Below are positions 44,592-52,802 of a DNA stretch of 64,000 nucleotides, one piece after another. This DNA is from Spirochaetales bacterium Spiro_05 (GTDB lineage: Bacteria; Spirochaetota; Spirochaetia; Sphaerochaetales; Sphaerochaetaceae). Each line of letters starts with the position of its first letter. Position 1 is the first letter of the stretch. The notes under the pieces were generated by a model. It was not told the DNA's origin, made no database searches, and was given only the letters and a program-made list of their open reading frames with translations. Location of the stretch: NCBI GenBank assembly GCA_001603115.1, contig LVBG01000025.1, positions 1-64,000 of the forward strand, given 5' to 3'. Both the position numbers and the translations under genes were made by a program.

Positions 44592-45479
44592 ATGTATAAC
44601 TTTGGAACCATCTATGAAACCACCTCCGTTGAAGATGCCCTGCGCCTGAAGAAGGAACATCCCCAGGCCCACTTCCTTGCCGGTGGCAGTGACATCCTGA
44701 TCAAGGTCAGGGAGGGAAAGCTTGCAGGCTGCGATGTGATCAACATCTATAATCTCGATGAGCTTCGCGGCATCTGTCTTGAAGAGGATGGCTCGATCCT
44801 CATCAGACCGCTGACCAGCTTCACCGATGTGGCGATGCACCCAATCATCAAGCAGTACATTCCGGTACTCGGTGAAGCGGTGAACCAGATAGGAGGACCT
44901 CAGGTCCGCAATATCGGTACCATCGGCGGCAACATCTGCAACGGGGTAACCAGTGCAGACAGTGCCACCACCCTCAAGGCCTACGATGCAATGTTGGAAA
45001 TCTCCAGCATCGACGGTACAAGGATCCTCCCCTATGGCCAGTTCAATCTTGGGCCGGGAAAGGTGGATCTTCGCGAAGGAGAGCTCTTGTGCGGGATTCG
45101 CATCAGCAAAGAGAGCTACGAGAAGACCTATGGCCACTACATCAAGTATGCAATGCGCCGCGCCATGGATATCGCAACACTCGGGTGCTCGGTGAACGTC
45201 ACCCTCAGTGAGGACAAGAAAACCGTCAAACGGCTGCGAATCGCCTTCGGCGTGGCAGCGCCCGTCCCCATCCGATCCACCACCGCTGAAGCGAGTGCGA
45301 ACGGCCATGCAGTGAATGAGGCTCTGCTTGAACAGGTAAGCGTGGGGGCCCTCGCTGATGTGAATCCGAGAACCAGCTGGCGTGCTTCCAAGGAGTTCCG
45401 CATGCAATTGGTCAAGGAGATGGCAAAGCGGGCAACGAAGGCTGCGATAGAAAAAGCAGGAGGTACCATCAATGGCTAA
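44592..45479 (+). CDS. xdhB: Xanthine-dehydrogenase-type enzyme, FAD subunit
   Basis: 295 residues. The FAD-binding PCMH fold shows LAGGSDILIKVREG (about 30-43) and IGGPQVRNIGTIGGNICNG (about 101-119), the standard FAD-contact motifs. It carries electrons from the iron-sulfur subunit to NAD or another acceptor. Starts 15 bp after xdhA with AAAGGAAG, and its end overlaps xdhC by 8 nt. Confidence 0.9.
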   Translation: MYNFGTIYETTSVEDALRLKKEHPQAHFLAGGSDILIKVREGKLAGCDVINIYNLDELRGICLEEDGSILIRPLTSFTDVAMHPIIKQYIPVLGEAVNQIGGPQVRNIGTIGGNICNGVTSADSATTLKAYDAMLEISSIDGTRILPYGQFNLGPGKVDLREGELLCGIRISKESYEKTYGHYIKYAMRRAMDIATLGCSVNVTLSEDKKTVKRLRIAFGVAAPVPIRSTTAEASANGHAVNEALLEQVSVGALADVNPRTSWRASKEFRMQLVKEMAKRATKAAIEKAGGTING

Positions 45480-45963
45480 GAAAGACATTACGTGCACCGT
45501 AAACGGCAAGGTGCGAACCTATAGTGTGGATGTCAGGGAGTCGCTTTCTGATATGCTCAGAGGCCAGGCAGGACTTGATAGCATCAAGCACGGTTGCGAT
45601 GTGGGTGAGTGCGGTGCCTGCACCGTCCTGATCGATGGGAAGCCGTTCAACTCCTGCATCTACATGGCGATCTGGGCACAGGGCAAGGATATCGTGACGC
45701 TGGAAGGTCTGAGTGACACCAAGGGTGCCATCAGCGACATCCAACAGGCCTTCATCGACGAAGGAGCTGTCCAGTGCGGCTTCTGTACCCCCGGTTTCAT
45801 CATGGCCTCGATTCCCATCATTTCCAGTGAGACAGAAGCGAGCAGAGAGGAGATCAGAAGGCAGATCTCCGGCAACCTTTGCCGCTGCACCGGGTATGAG
45901 AACATCGTCAATGCCATCGAGAAGACCCAGAAGAAGCGCATTGCCGAGAAGAAGAGCAAGTAA
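45472..45963 (+). CDS. xdhC: Xanthine-dehydrogenase-type enzyme, 2Fe-2S subunit
   Basis: 163 residues with both [2Fe-2S] sites of this family: the plant-ferredoxin type CDVGECGACTVLIDG (about 43-57, with a later CIY cysteine) and the helical type CGFCTPGFIM plus CRCTGYENIV (about 102-145). It moves electrons from the molybdenum centre to FAD. Ends the operon; a terminator follows within 25 bp. Confidence 0.92.
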   Translation: MAKKDITCTVNGKVRTYSVDVRESLSDMLRGQAGLDSIKHGCDVGECGACTVLIDGKPFNSCIYMAIWAQGKDIVTLEGLSDTKGAISDIQQAFIDEGAVQCGFCTPGFIMASIPIISSETEASREEIRRQISGNLCRCTGYENIVNAIEKTQKKRIAEKKSK

Positions 45964-45987
45964 GACAAGCTTCATAGCTCATACATA

Positions 45988-46022
45988 CAACGGGATTGCC
46001 GAGGGCAGTCCCGTTGTTTCGT
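45988..46022 (+). terminator. Terminator of the xdh operon
   Basis: CAACGGGATTGCC pairs with GGCAGTCCCGTTG over 13 bp (one G-U) around GAG, followed by TTTCGTTT. Confidence 0.9.
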
Positions 46023-46056
46023 TTCCCATCACTCACCATTGATTCACGTGCAAACA

Positions 46057-46098
46057 CAGCAAGAGGGGCAATCGTGTTTACAGCTCCTCTTGCTTGTG
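46057..46098. repeat. Second stem-loop between xdhC and the PanE-like gene
   Basis: AGCAAGAGGGGC and GCTCCTCTTGCT match at 11 of 12 positions around a 13-nt loop. There is no T-run after it. It lies in the leader or promoter region of the next gene and could be an operator or mRNA structure. Confidence 0.4.
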
Positions 46099-46139
46099 TG
46101 GCTTCCCATCGTTAAGCTACGGGAAAATGAGGAGCACCT

Positions 46140-47159
46140 ATGCGCATAGCCATCTACGGAGCGGGATCTTTGGGAACGGTACTTGGCTCATACCTGGCCA
46201 AGGCAGGCGTTGCTGTTGACCTATACAGCCGCAATGAGGAGCATATCCATGCCCTGAGGAAAGATGGGGCGACGGTAGTAGGAAAGGTGCAGCTGAAACA
46301 GCAGGTGCAAGCATTCCTTCCCTCAGGGATACACGGCCTTTATGACTGCATATTCCTGTTGACCAAACAGCTGGAGAACCAGAAGGTTGCCTCTTTCCTC
46401 AAACCATTTCTTGCAGAGGATGGCATCCTGTGCACCATGCAAAACGGCCTGCCCGAACCCTTGCTGGTGGAGATCCTGGGCAAAGACAGGGTCTGTGGTT
46501 GTGCTGTTGGCTGGGGAGCAACCCTCCTGGGTCCTGGGGTTGCTGAACTTACCAGCGAACCTGATACCCTCTGTTTCAGCCTGGGCCTGCCTTCTCCAGG
46601 CAGAGAGGAGCGGCTTTCAGAGCTTGCAAAAATATTGGAGCATATGGGTGAGGTGACCATAGAACAGAACTTCATCGGAGCCCGCTACTCCAAGCTGTTG
46701 ATCAATGCAGCCTTCAGCGGAACAGCTACTGCACTGGGAACCACCTTCGGAAGGGTTGCACAGGATAAGCAGGCCAGGCGTATCGTCCAGCTGGTGATGA
46801 AAGAGTGCCTCGATACCGCCAAGGCTGCAGGAGTCAAGATTGAGCCTGTCCAAGGCAAGGATATCGCAAAGCTGTTCGACTACCACTCCCCGTTCAAGCG
46901 CATGATAAGCTTCGCCCTCATTCCCCTGGCCATGAAGAAGCATGCCTCGCTCAAGCCAAGCATGCTGCAGGATATCGAGAAGGGAAAACCATGCGAGGTG
47001 GATGCCATCAACGGTGTCTTGGGTGAGGAAGCAAAGAAGGTAGGCGTAGCCACGCCGGCAAATGGAAAGGTGCTGGAGGTAATCCATCGCATTGAGAAGG
47101 GCGAATTGAGAGCAGATTGGGAGAATCTTGGGCTCTTTTCTTCCCTCTTTGCAAAATAA
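46140..47159 (+). CDS. Ketopantoate reductase family protein (PanE/ApbA-like)
   Basis: 339 residues. The NADPH motif GAGSLGTVLGSYLAKAG starts at residue 7, and the family's lysine and asparagine appear in LTKQLEN and MQNGLPEP; the C-terminal helical domain has ARYSKLLINAAFSGTATALG. PanE reduces 2-dehydropantoate to pantoate for coenzyme A. Many paralogues of this fold have other substrates, so the role stays open. Monocistronic by its spacing. Confidence 0.8.
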   Translation: MRIAIYGAGSLGTVLGSYLAKAGVAVDLYSRNEEHIHALRKDGATVVGKVQLKQQVQAFLPSGIHGLYDCIFLLTKQLENQKVASFLKPFLAEDGILCTMQNGLPEPLLVEILGKDRVCGCAVGWGATLLGPGVAELTSEPDTLCFSLGLPSPGREERLSELAKILEHMGEVTIEQNFIGARYSKLLINAAFSGTATALGTTFGRVAQDKQARRIVQLVMKECLDTAKAAGVKIEPVQGKDIAKLFDYHSPFKRMISFALIPLAMKKHASLKPSMLQDIEKGKPCEVDAINGVLGEEAKKVGVATPANGKVLEVIHRIEKGELRADWENLGLFSSLFAK

Positions 47160-47181
47160 GTCGGGTTTTGTGCCCAGTGCA

Positions 47182-47210
47182 TTGACTATTTGCGAAATTC
47201 CCCCTACGCT
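47182..47210 (+). promoter_or_regulatory. Candidate promoter of the RRM protein gene
   Basis: TTGACT (47182-47187), a 17-bp spacer and TACGCT (47205-47210). It would give an untranslated leader of about 150 nt, long for such a small gene and reminiscent of cold-shock-type leaders. Confidence 0.45.
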
Positions 47211-47369
47211 GAGGGAGCTTAGACTTTGTGTTCCTTTTTGTTCCCGATCCTATCTTTGTAGCCATGCTGCTGTTGTTCCATGCACTTCTGACGGGTAATC
47301 GATCGAAACTGTACCAAACTCCTAAGACACCCACAGAAAGCAGGCACAGACCTGCGCAAGGAATTTATC

Positions 47370-47657
47370 ATGGCAAAAAAAATCTATGTTGGAAACATGA
47401 GCTATCAGACCACCGAGGAAGCCCTCTACTCTCTCTTCGCACAGTATGGCGAAGTAATGAGCGCAAGGATCATTTTCGATCGCGACACCAATCGTCCCAA
47501 GGGCTTTGCCTTTGTTGAGATGCAGGATGACAGTGCAGCAGTAGCTGCTATCAGCCAGCTCGACGGCCAGGAACTCGACGGTAGAAACCTCAGAGTCAAC
47601 GAAGCTATCGCAAAAGAAAGAACCGAACGCAGACCTTCCTACAACAACAGGTATTAA
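47370..47657 (+). CDS. Single-RRM RNA-binding protein
   Basis: 95 residues forming one RNA recognition motif: RNP2 IYVGNM at residues 5-10 and RNP1 KGFAFVEM at about 44-51, with a short basic tail (KERTERRPSYNNRY). Bacterial RRM proteins bind single-stranded RNA and are often induced by cold or stress. The start has AAGGAAT. A long leader and its own terminator make it an independent unit. Confidence 0.92.
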   Translation: MAKKIYVGNMSYQTTEEALYSLFAQYGEVMSARIIFDRDTNRPKGFAFVEMQDDSAAVAAISQLDGQELDGRNLRVNEAIAKERTERRPSYNNRY

Positions 47658-47676
47658 TCTCCGACAACACAGCAGC

Positions 47677-47705
47677 AAGGGGGCCCGGAAGGGCTCCTTT
47701 TTTTG
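47677..47705 (+). terminator. Terminator of the RRM protein gene
   Basis: AAGGGGGCCC and GGGCTCCTT pair around GGAA (one bulge and one wobble) followed by a run of seven T residues. Confidence 0.9.
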
Positions 47706-47765
47706 CGTCTGCAAAGGTCCTGAATCAGGACAGTCTGCCCGGTGCTCTCTCCAATAGCATCCTAT

Positions 47766-47800
47766 TGTTATCTCCAATAAGTATGATATAATCATACTTG
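47766..47800 (+). promoter_or_regulatory. abi promoter with operator over the -10 box
   Basis: TTGTTA (47766-47771), a 16-bp spacer and a perfect TATAAT (47788-47793). The -10 box sits inside an 8-bp perfect inverted repeat, AAGTATGA...TCATACTT (47780-47800). A second small repeat, AATAG-CATC-CTATT, lies at 47753-47766. AbiEi antitoxins are known to repress their own promoter at inverted repeats, so these are likely its sites. Confidence 0.7.
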
Positions 47801-47812
47801 TCGGAGGTAACA

Positions 47813-48400
47813 ATGCTTAAGACTCGTGATATAGTCATGTATAAATTGAGAGACTATGCCTCTCCAAAAGCAAAGATTACCCAGATGCTGAAGAAAGGGG
47901 AACTCCTGCAAATTTGCCGTGGAGTATACAGCACATCCCAGGATGACCCCAGATTTCCCGTAGCTTCCATGATATACAGCCCCAGCTATATCTCCTTCGA
48001 AACAGCATTGGCATATTACCAAATGATACCGGAACATACTTTTGCCATAATGAGTGCCGGTTTCCGGCTGAATAAGGAAAAGTATTATGACACGCCCTTC
48101 GGCCGGTACAGTTTTCACTATATACCGGAATCTGTCTTTCCTTGGGCTTTGAGCCCAGAGCAAGAACTTGGGTATGGCTTCCGACTTGCCACCAAGGAAA
48201 AGGCTCTCTGCGATACTCTGTACAAGATCAGGGGGGTTTCGAGCAGAAAAGCAATAAGCGATTTGTTGTTTGAAGATCTGAGAATGGATAACTCTGAGCT
48301 GCTTGCACTGGAATGGTCCACCATCAAAGAGCTTGTCCCACTCTATCACAGCACTACGCTCAACAGCTTGCTTCGCTGGAAGGAGAAAGAAGACAGATGA
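47813..48400 (+). CDS. abiEi: AbiEi-family antitoxin
   Basis: 195 residues from the ATG at 47813, with GGAGGT placed for it. The N-terminal ~60 residues form a winged helix (ITQMLKKGELLQICRGVY is the family's 'G-x-L-x-x-I-x-R-G-x-Y' pattern). The middle (SYISFETALAYY) and C-terminal parts match AbiEi proteins. It should repress the promoter and neutralise AbiEii. Overlaps the toxin gene by 4 nt. Confidence 0.88.
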   Translation: MLKTRDIVMYKLRDYASPKAKITQMLKKGELLQICRGVYSTSQDDPRFPVASMIYSPSYISFETALAYYQMIPEHTFAIMSAGFRLNKEKYYDTPFGRYSFHYIPESVFPWALSPEQELGYGFRLATKEKALCDTLYKIRGVSSRKAISDLLFEDLRMDNSELLALEWSTIKELVPLYHSTTLNSLLRWKEKEDR

Positions 48401-49266
48401 ATCAAGAAATCAACAAGATGCTCAGCACATACGCCTTGGGTACCCACATCAATGCAATACATGCCCTCAAGGAAATAATCCAAGCATTGACACTTCACAC
48501 CCTTTCAAAAACAGATTTCTTTTCCCATGCAGCCTTTTATGGGGATACTGCTCTCAGGATTTTCCATGGCTTGGATCGTTTTTCTGAGGATATGGATTTT
48601 TCCTTGAAAACGAAGGATGAATACTTCAATTTGGAAACATATCTCCCTGCCATCGAACAAGGATTGAATTCCTATGGATTGGAAATGAGTGTGCTATCCA
48701 AGAAAAAGCAGTACAGTTCAAATGTCCAGTCAGCATTTCTCAAGGCCAATACGGTTATTCACTTGGTCAAGATTACTGCAATGGCGCCCCCGTTATCAGG
48801 AATTCCAAATAATGCATTGATAAAGATCAAAATTGAAGTTGATACAAATCCTCCAGGGGGTGCCGAGTATGAACGAAAATTCCAGCTTCTTCCACAACCC
48901 TATTCGGTCTTGGTATTTGACAGGCCATCCCTGTTTGCGGGGAAACTCCATGCTTTGCTTTGCAGGAATTGGAAACAACGTGAGAAAGGACGGGATTTCT
49001 ATGACTATGTCTGGTACCTGACAGAAGGAATTCCTGTCAACATCCATCATCTTGAGCAGAGAATGCGACAATCAGGGCATTGGTGCATGGAAGCTCCGCT
49101 TACCTTGGAACTGGTAAAGAATAAGCTTCTCACTCGTTTTGACTCGCTTGATTTCCAAGCAGTAAAACAGGATGTGAACCCATTCATTCCCAATCCCTCG
49201 GTCTTGGATATCTGGGACAAGGAGTTCTTCTCTGCAATCACCAGAGATCAATTGAAAGGGAATTAG
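48397..49266 (+). CDS. abiEii: AbiEii-family nucleotidyltransferase toxin
   Basis: 289 residues from the ATGA-coupled start at 48397 with AAGGAG; the track start 84 bp upstream is inside abiEi. DUF1814 motifs are visible: YGDTALRIFHGLDRFSEDMDF (about 48-68, nucleotidyltransferase active site) and KIKIEVD near 150, then GRDFYDYVWYL near 220. AbiEii toxins are bacteriostatic nucleotidyltransferases that can modify tRNA, and abiE systems abort phage infection. Confidence 0.88.
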   Translation: MNQEINKMLSTYALGTHINAIHALKEIIQALTLHTLSKTDFFSHAAFYGDTALRIFHGLDRFSEDMDFSLKTKDEYFNLETYLPAIEQGLNSYGLEMSVLSKKKQYSSNVQSAFLKANTVIHLVKITAMAPPLSGIPNNALIKIKIEVDTNPPGGAEYERKFQLLPQPYSVLVFDRPSLFAGKLHALLCRNWKQREKGRDFYDYVWYLTEGIPVNIHHLEQRMRQSGHWCMEAPLTLELVKNKLLTRFDSLDFQAVKQDVNPFIPNPSVLDIWDKEFFSAITRDQLKGN

Positions 49267-49370
49267 GCCATTTTCAACGTATGACGGGGACCCAGGAAAC
49301 GTTTTTTGCTCTGCCATATACTGGAAGAAGCGCACTTTGCGAAGTTTCACTCATTCTAGCAAGCGCTTCC

Positions 49371-52277
49371 TCAAACCCCTGTCAGATACCGATACAAACT
49401 CTCCTCTACCCGCTTCTGCATCCTGAACCACATGGCAACAATGGGCCGCTTTCCCCGCGTGCCTGTCAGCTTTTCACGCAACTCCTTCCTTAGGAACGTC
49501 ATATCGCCCATATAGTAGAAAGAAAGCCCCTCATCATCATGTTTCTTCACGAAGAGAGGAAGACGCAAGCCCGACTCCTGCTGCAAGTCCATGGCCTTCA
49601 CTTCCGGAGAACTGAGGTCACGTCCATGCTTCGTCTCCCACGCAAACTCTTCAGCTGAGAGAAAACTATCCTTGTAGTTGATGCCCGGGTCGATGGAAGC
49701 CTCATCCTTTTCCAACGTGACGAAAATCGGACAGACCTGCAGATCCTTATGGTAAACATATCCCCCGATATTCAAAGGCACCATATCCTTTTGCCATCCA
49801 AGCAGCAGCAAGGCCTCCGCTCTGGTATACTTTCCGTACAGGTAGAGATCGTGACGAAGGCGGCTCTTCTGGTCGCGCGCTTGGAATTGGAGTGCTGAGA
49901 ATGCAAGCAGGTCTTCCAGATGCCTGCGATAATCCAGCCCTTCTGTAAGCAATCCTCTGAAATCCGGATGCATCCCGAGCACTCCTTCTTCAAGAATTAC
50001 ATAGTTCAGGTTCCCATGATCGGCCTTGTCACGGTCGCGGAAGAACCCGTTGGAGAGGATGCGAAGTGCTGATGTGAGATCCTGCTCATCAACTACATAT
50101 GATGCGTAGGTCTCCTTGATAACGTCTCGGACATCATCCAATGAGAAGACCCGATCACCTGCTGAGAGAAGCAACGTAAGGATGGTCAGCTCATAGGGGC
50201 GCAACCCCTTGCCTAGTATTTTGCTCAGAAACAAGAGGCTCTGCATGTGCTTCGGGGAGAGCAAGGGCAAGGTTTTCTCCACTTTATGGAGAAAATGGCG
50301 ATAGCTGCCGGCATACTCTACAAAGAGCAGGGCTGAGATGGCATCGGTCTTGGCAAAATCCACCAGGGAAGGAACCCTTCCCACCCTTGCTTTCATCTTC
50401 AGGTACTCTTCCTTGAGAAAAGCCAGCTTGGTGAAATTGGCATTGTCGATGGAAGCAAAGATCTCTTGCCGCGCGACTCGTTCAAAGTCGATCGTGGACA
50501 CGCCGGGAAGGCCAAGGCTCCCACCGCTGAGATAGCGGCGAAGCTCATCCTTCTCATACGTATAGGCACCAAACAATGCGATCGGAATGAGAAAATTATT
50601 CTGATAGTTGCCGATGAAGTCGATGACCGTCACAAACTTCTTGCCTGCACACTTCCTCAAGCCTCTTCCGAGCTGTTGGACAAAGACGATGGCAGACTGG
50701 GTTGGCCTGAGCATGATTATCTGGTTGAGGATGGGGATGTCTATGCCTTCATTGAGAATATCAACGGCAAGCACATACTGCAGGTGGTCGCTGCGATCGG
50801 AGGCCAATGCATCCAGGACTTTGGTCCGAGTCTGGTCATCATCCTGCCCGCTCAGGGCGCGTGTCCTGTAGCCCAAGACGTTGAGCTTATCGGACAACTC
50901 CTTGGCCTCATCAACCCGACTGCAGAAAATCAGTCCTCGCCGGTTCTCTTTCTTCAATGAGTAGCGTTCCAATACCTCCCCGATCCTCAGTACCCGCTCA
51001 TCGGCAACCAAGGTGGAGAAGGCAGTGGCATCTTCCACGGTCTTTCCATCGATGGTCAGATCCTTCACTCCAAAGTAGTGGAAAGGAGCGAGCAAGTTTG
51101 CCTCAAGAGCCTGTTTGAGCCGTATCTCATAGGCAACCGTATGGTCGAAGAGCTCATAGATGTCAAACCCATCACTGCGTTCGGGAGTTGCCGTCATACC
51201 AAGCAGGAAGTTGCTTGTGAAGTGGTCCAGTACCTTGCGATAGGAGTTTGCACCACTATGATGCACCTCATCGACCACGATGTAGTCAAAATAGTCTGGA
51301 GGGTACTGAGAAAGCACCTCGCTCTTGGAGAGCGTCTGGATCATGGCAAACACATAGGGAGCATCGGTCTTGTTCCCTGAGCCAAGCATCCCCATCTCGA
51401 TGCCTGTTCCCAGAATCCTTTGGAAACTTTCCATCGATCGACGGGCAACCTGCTCCCGATGGACGATAAAGAGGAATCGCTTTGGGCGCACTACCTGTAC
51501 ATCAAAAGCACAAAGATATGTTTTGCCGGTGCCGGTTGCCGATATCAGCAGTGCCTTGCGTTTTCTCTGCTTGCGTAGGTCTGCAAGAGATTCCAGAGCT
51601 TCCCTTTGCATCGAGTTGGGGATGATCTCCTCCTGGCTCTCCTCCATAGCGCCGACAAGACTGAGGTTCCTCTGCCAGGCAGTTGCTCTCTGGATGGTGC
51701 GATAGTGTTCCAACCAGAGTGGATCCAACTCCCTACCCTGGGACCATGCATCGCCAAATTCCTCCTCCATCTTGCGGGAGAACTCACCGCTGTGCAGTGC
51801 ATGAAAACGGACATTCCACTCACGGTTGACCGCCAGCGCTTTGGCGGTGATGTTTGCACTGCCGACAATGAATGTTGAGTGGTTGTGGTGCGTGAAGAAA
51901 TACCCTTTAGCATGAAACGCTTCACCCACCACAATGCGCAGGGTGATATGCGGGTACTGTTCCTTGATGGCAAGCAGGGCATCCGCTTCGGTAAAGTTGA
52001 GGTAGTCAGAGGTGAGAATCTCTCCCTTCACTCCTCGCTCTTGTGCATCGAGCAGCGCCTGATGGAGTTGCATCAAGCCCCCCAAAGTGATGAATGCAAC
52101 GGAAAACCGAAAGAATGTGCAGTTTCTCAACTCTTCGACAAGCGCTGAAAGCACCTTCTGATACGGTGGCTTGTTCAGTACCAGGGCGGGACGATACGCA
52201 TCTGATGAAGCTAGCGTGTCATCAATGAAGCTTGTGTTCAGGCTCTTGAGCAAAAATTCAGCACTCAGGCTGTTCAT
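49371..52277 (-). CDS. PLD nuclease-SF2 helicase-DUF3427 protein
   Basis: 968 residues. Residues ~40-190 are a phospholipase-D-type nuclease domain with HAKGYFF and GSANIT (one HKD motif). An SF2 helicase follows: Walker A SATGTGKTYL, DEAH-like VVDEVHHSG, motif III TATPERSDG and motif VI QQLGRGLRKC. The C-terminal ~350 residues match DUF3427, ending with an R-x-x-F/H-type EEFAWETKHGRDLSSPEVK binding module. It probably unwinds and cuts DNA, and relatives sit in defence regions. Its start overlaps the NUDIX stop (ATGA), so the two are coupled. Next to abiE on the convergent side. Confidence 0.85.
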   Translation of the reverse strand: MNSLSAEFLLKSLNTSFIDDTLASSDAYRPALVLNKPPYQKVLSALVEELRNCTFFRFSVAFITLGGLMQLHQALLDAQERGVKGEILTSDYLNFTEADALLAIKEQYPHITLRIVVGEAFHAKGYFFTHHNHSTFIVGSANITAKALAVNREWNVRFHALHSGEFSRKMEEEFGDAWSQGRELDPLWLEHYRTIQRATAWQRNLSLVGAMEESQEEIIPNSMQREALESLADLRKQRKRKALLISATGTGKTYLCAFDVQVVRPKRFLFIVHREQVARRSMESFQRILGTGIEMGMLGSGNKTDAPYVFAMIQTLSKSEVLSQYPPDYFDYIVVDEVHHSGANSYRKVLDHFTSNFLLGMTATPERSDGFDIYELFDHTVAYEIRLKQALEANLLAPFHYFGVKDLTIDGKTVEDATAFSTLVADERVLRIGEVLERYSLKKENRRGLIFCSRVDEAKELSDKLNVLGYRTRALSGQDDDQTRTKVLDALASDRSDHLQYVLAVDILNEGIDIPILNQIIMLRPTQSAIVFVQQLGRGLRKCAGKKFVTVIDFIGNYQNNFLIPIALFGAYTYEKDELRRYLSGGSLGLPGVSTIDFERVARQEIFASIDNANFTKLAFLKEEYLKMKARVGRVPSLVDFAKTDAISALLFVEYAGSYRHFLHKVEKTLPLLSPKHMQSLLFLSKILGKGLRPYELTILTLLLSAGDRVFSLDDVRDVIKETYASYVVDEQDLTSALRILSNGFFRDRDKADHGNLNYVILEEGVLGMHPDFRGLLTEGLDYRRHLEDLLAFSALQFQARDQKSRLRHDLYLYGKYTRAEALLLLGWQKDMVPLNIGGYVYHKDLQVCPIFVTLEKDEASIDPGINYKDSFLSAEEFAWETKHGRDLSSPEVKAMDLQQESGLRLPLFVKKHDDEGLSFYYMGDMTFLRKELREKLTGTRGKRPIVAMWFRMQKRVEESLYRYLTGV

Positions 52278-52672
52278 CGCTTCTCCAACAGAGAGGCAAT
52301 CCGCTGGACAATAGGCAGGTCGGCAGCAGCCCAGTCCAGGCCCTGCAACTCACCAGATTCCAGCCATCGGCTGTCCAAGTGTTCGGAGAGTGCCAGTTCA
52401 CCGGACACAAGAGCACAGCGATAGGCGTGCATGGTGATATGGAATGTGGAGTAGGTATGCTCTACGGTCATCAGGTGGTCCAGCACCTCTATCTGAAGCG
52501 AAAGCTCTTCGCCGATTTCCCTGACAATTGCCTCTTCGCCTGACTCTCCCATTTCAAGCTTTCCACCGGGAAACTCCCACTTTTTGGCAAGCTCCCCAAC
52601 ATTCTTTCTCTGTGCTGCAAACACTTTCCCCTGCTCGATGATGACAGCGGCAGCTACTACTATCTGTTTCAT
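52274..52672 (-). CDS. NUDIX hydrolase (MutT-like)
   Basis: 132 residues from the ATG at 52672 with AAGGAAGG; the track start is 48 codons too early. The NUDIX box is complete: GGKLEMGESGEEAIVREIGEE (about 36-56). The family hydrolyses nucleoside diphosphates linked to another group, and MutT types remove 8-oxo-dGTP. The preceding WEFPGGK is typical of MutT. Translationally coupled to the helicase downstream, so it may act on a nucleotide made or released by that system, or only be co-expressed. Confidence 0.87.
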   Translation of the reverse strand: MKQIVVAAAVIIEQGKVFAAQRKNVGELAKKWEFPGGKLEMGESGEEAIVREIGEELSLQIEVLDHLMTVEHTYSTFHITMHAYRCALVSGELALSEHLDSRWLESGELQGLDWAAADLPIVQRIASLLEKR

Positions 52673-52802
52673 ATACCTTCCTTGATCTGATGAGTATACC
52701 CCAAAAAGCAGCCGAAGGCGACAAAGACCCGGCCCCATGTTTGTGCTATCGGATTCACAGGTGATTGCCATCCGCTTCTGTTTACCCGATACTATCCTTA
52801 CC

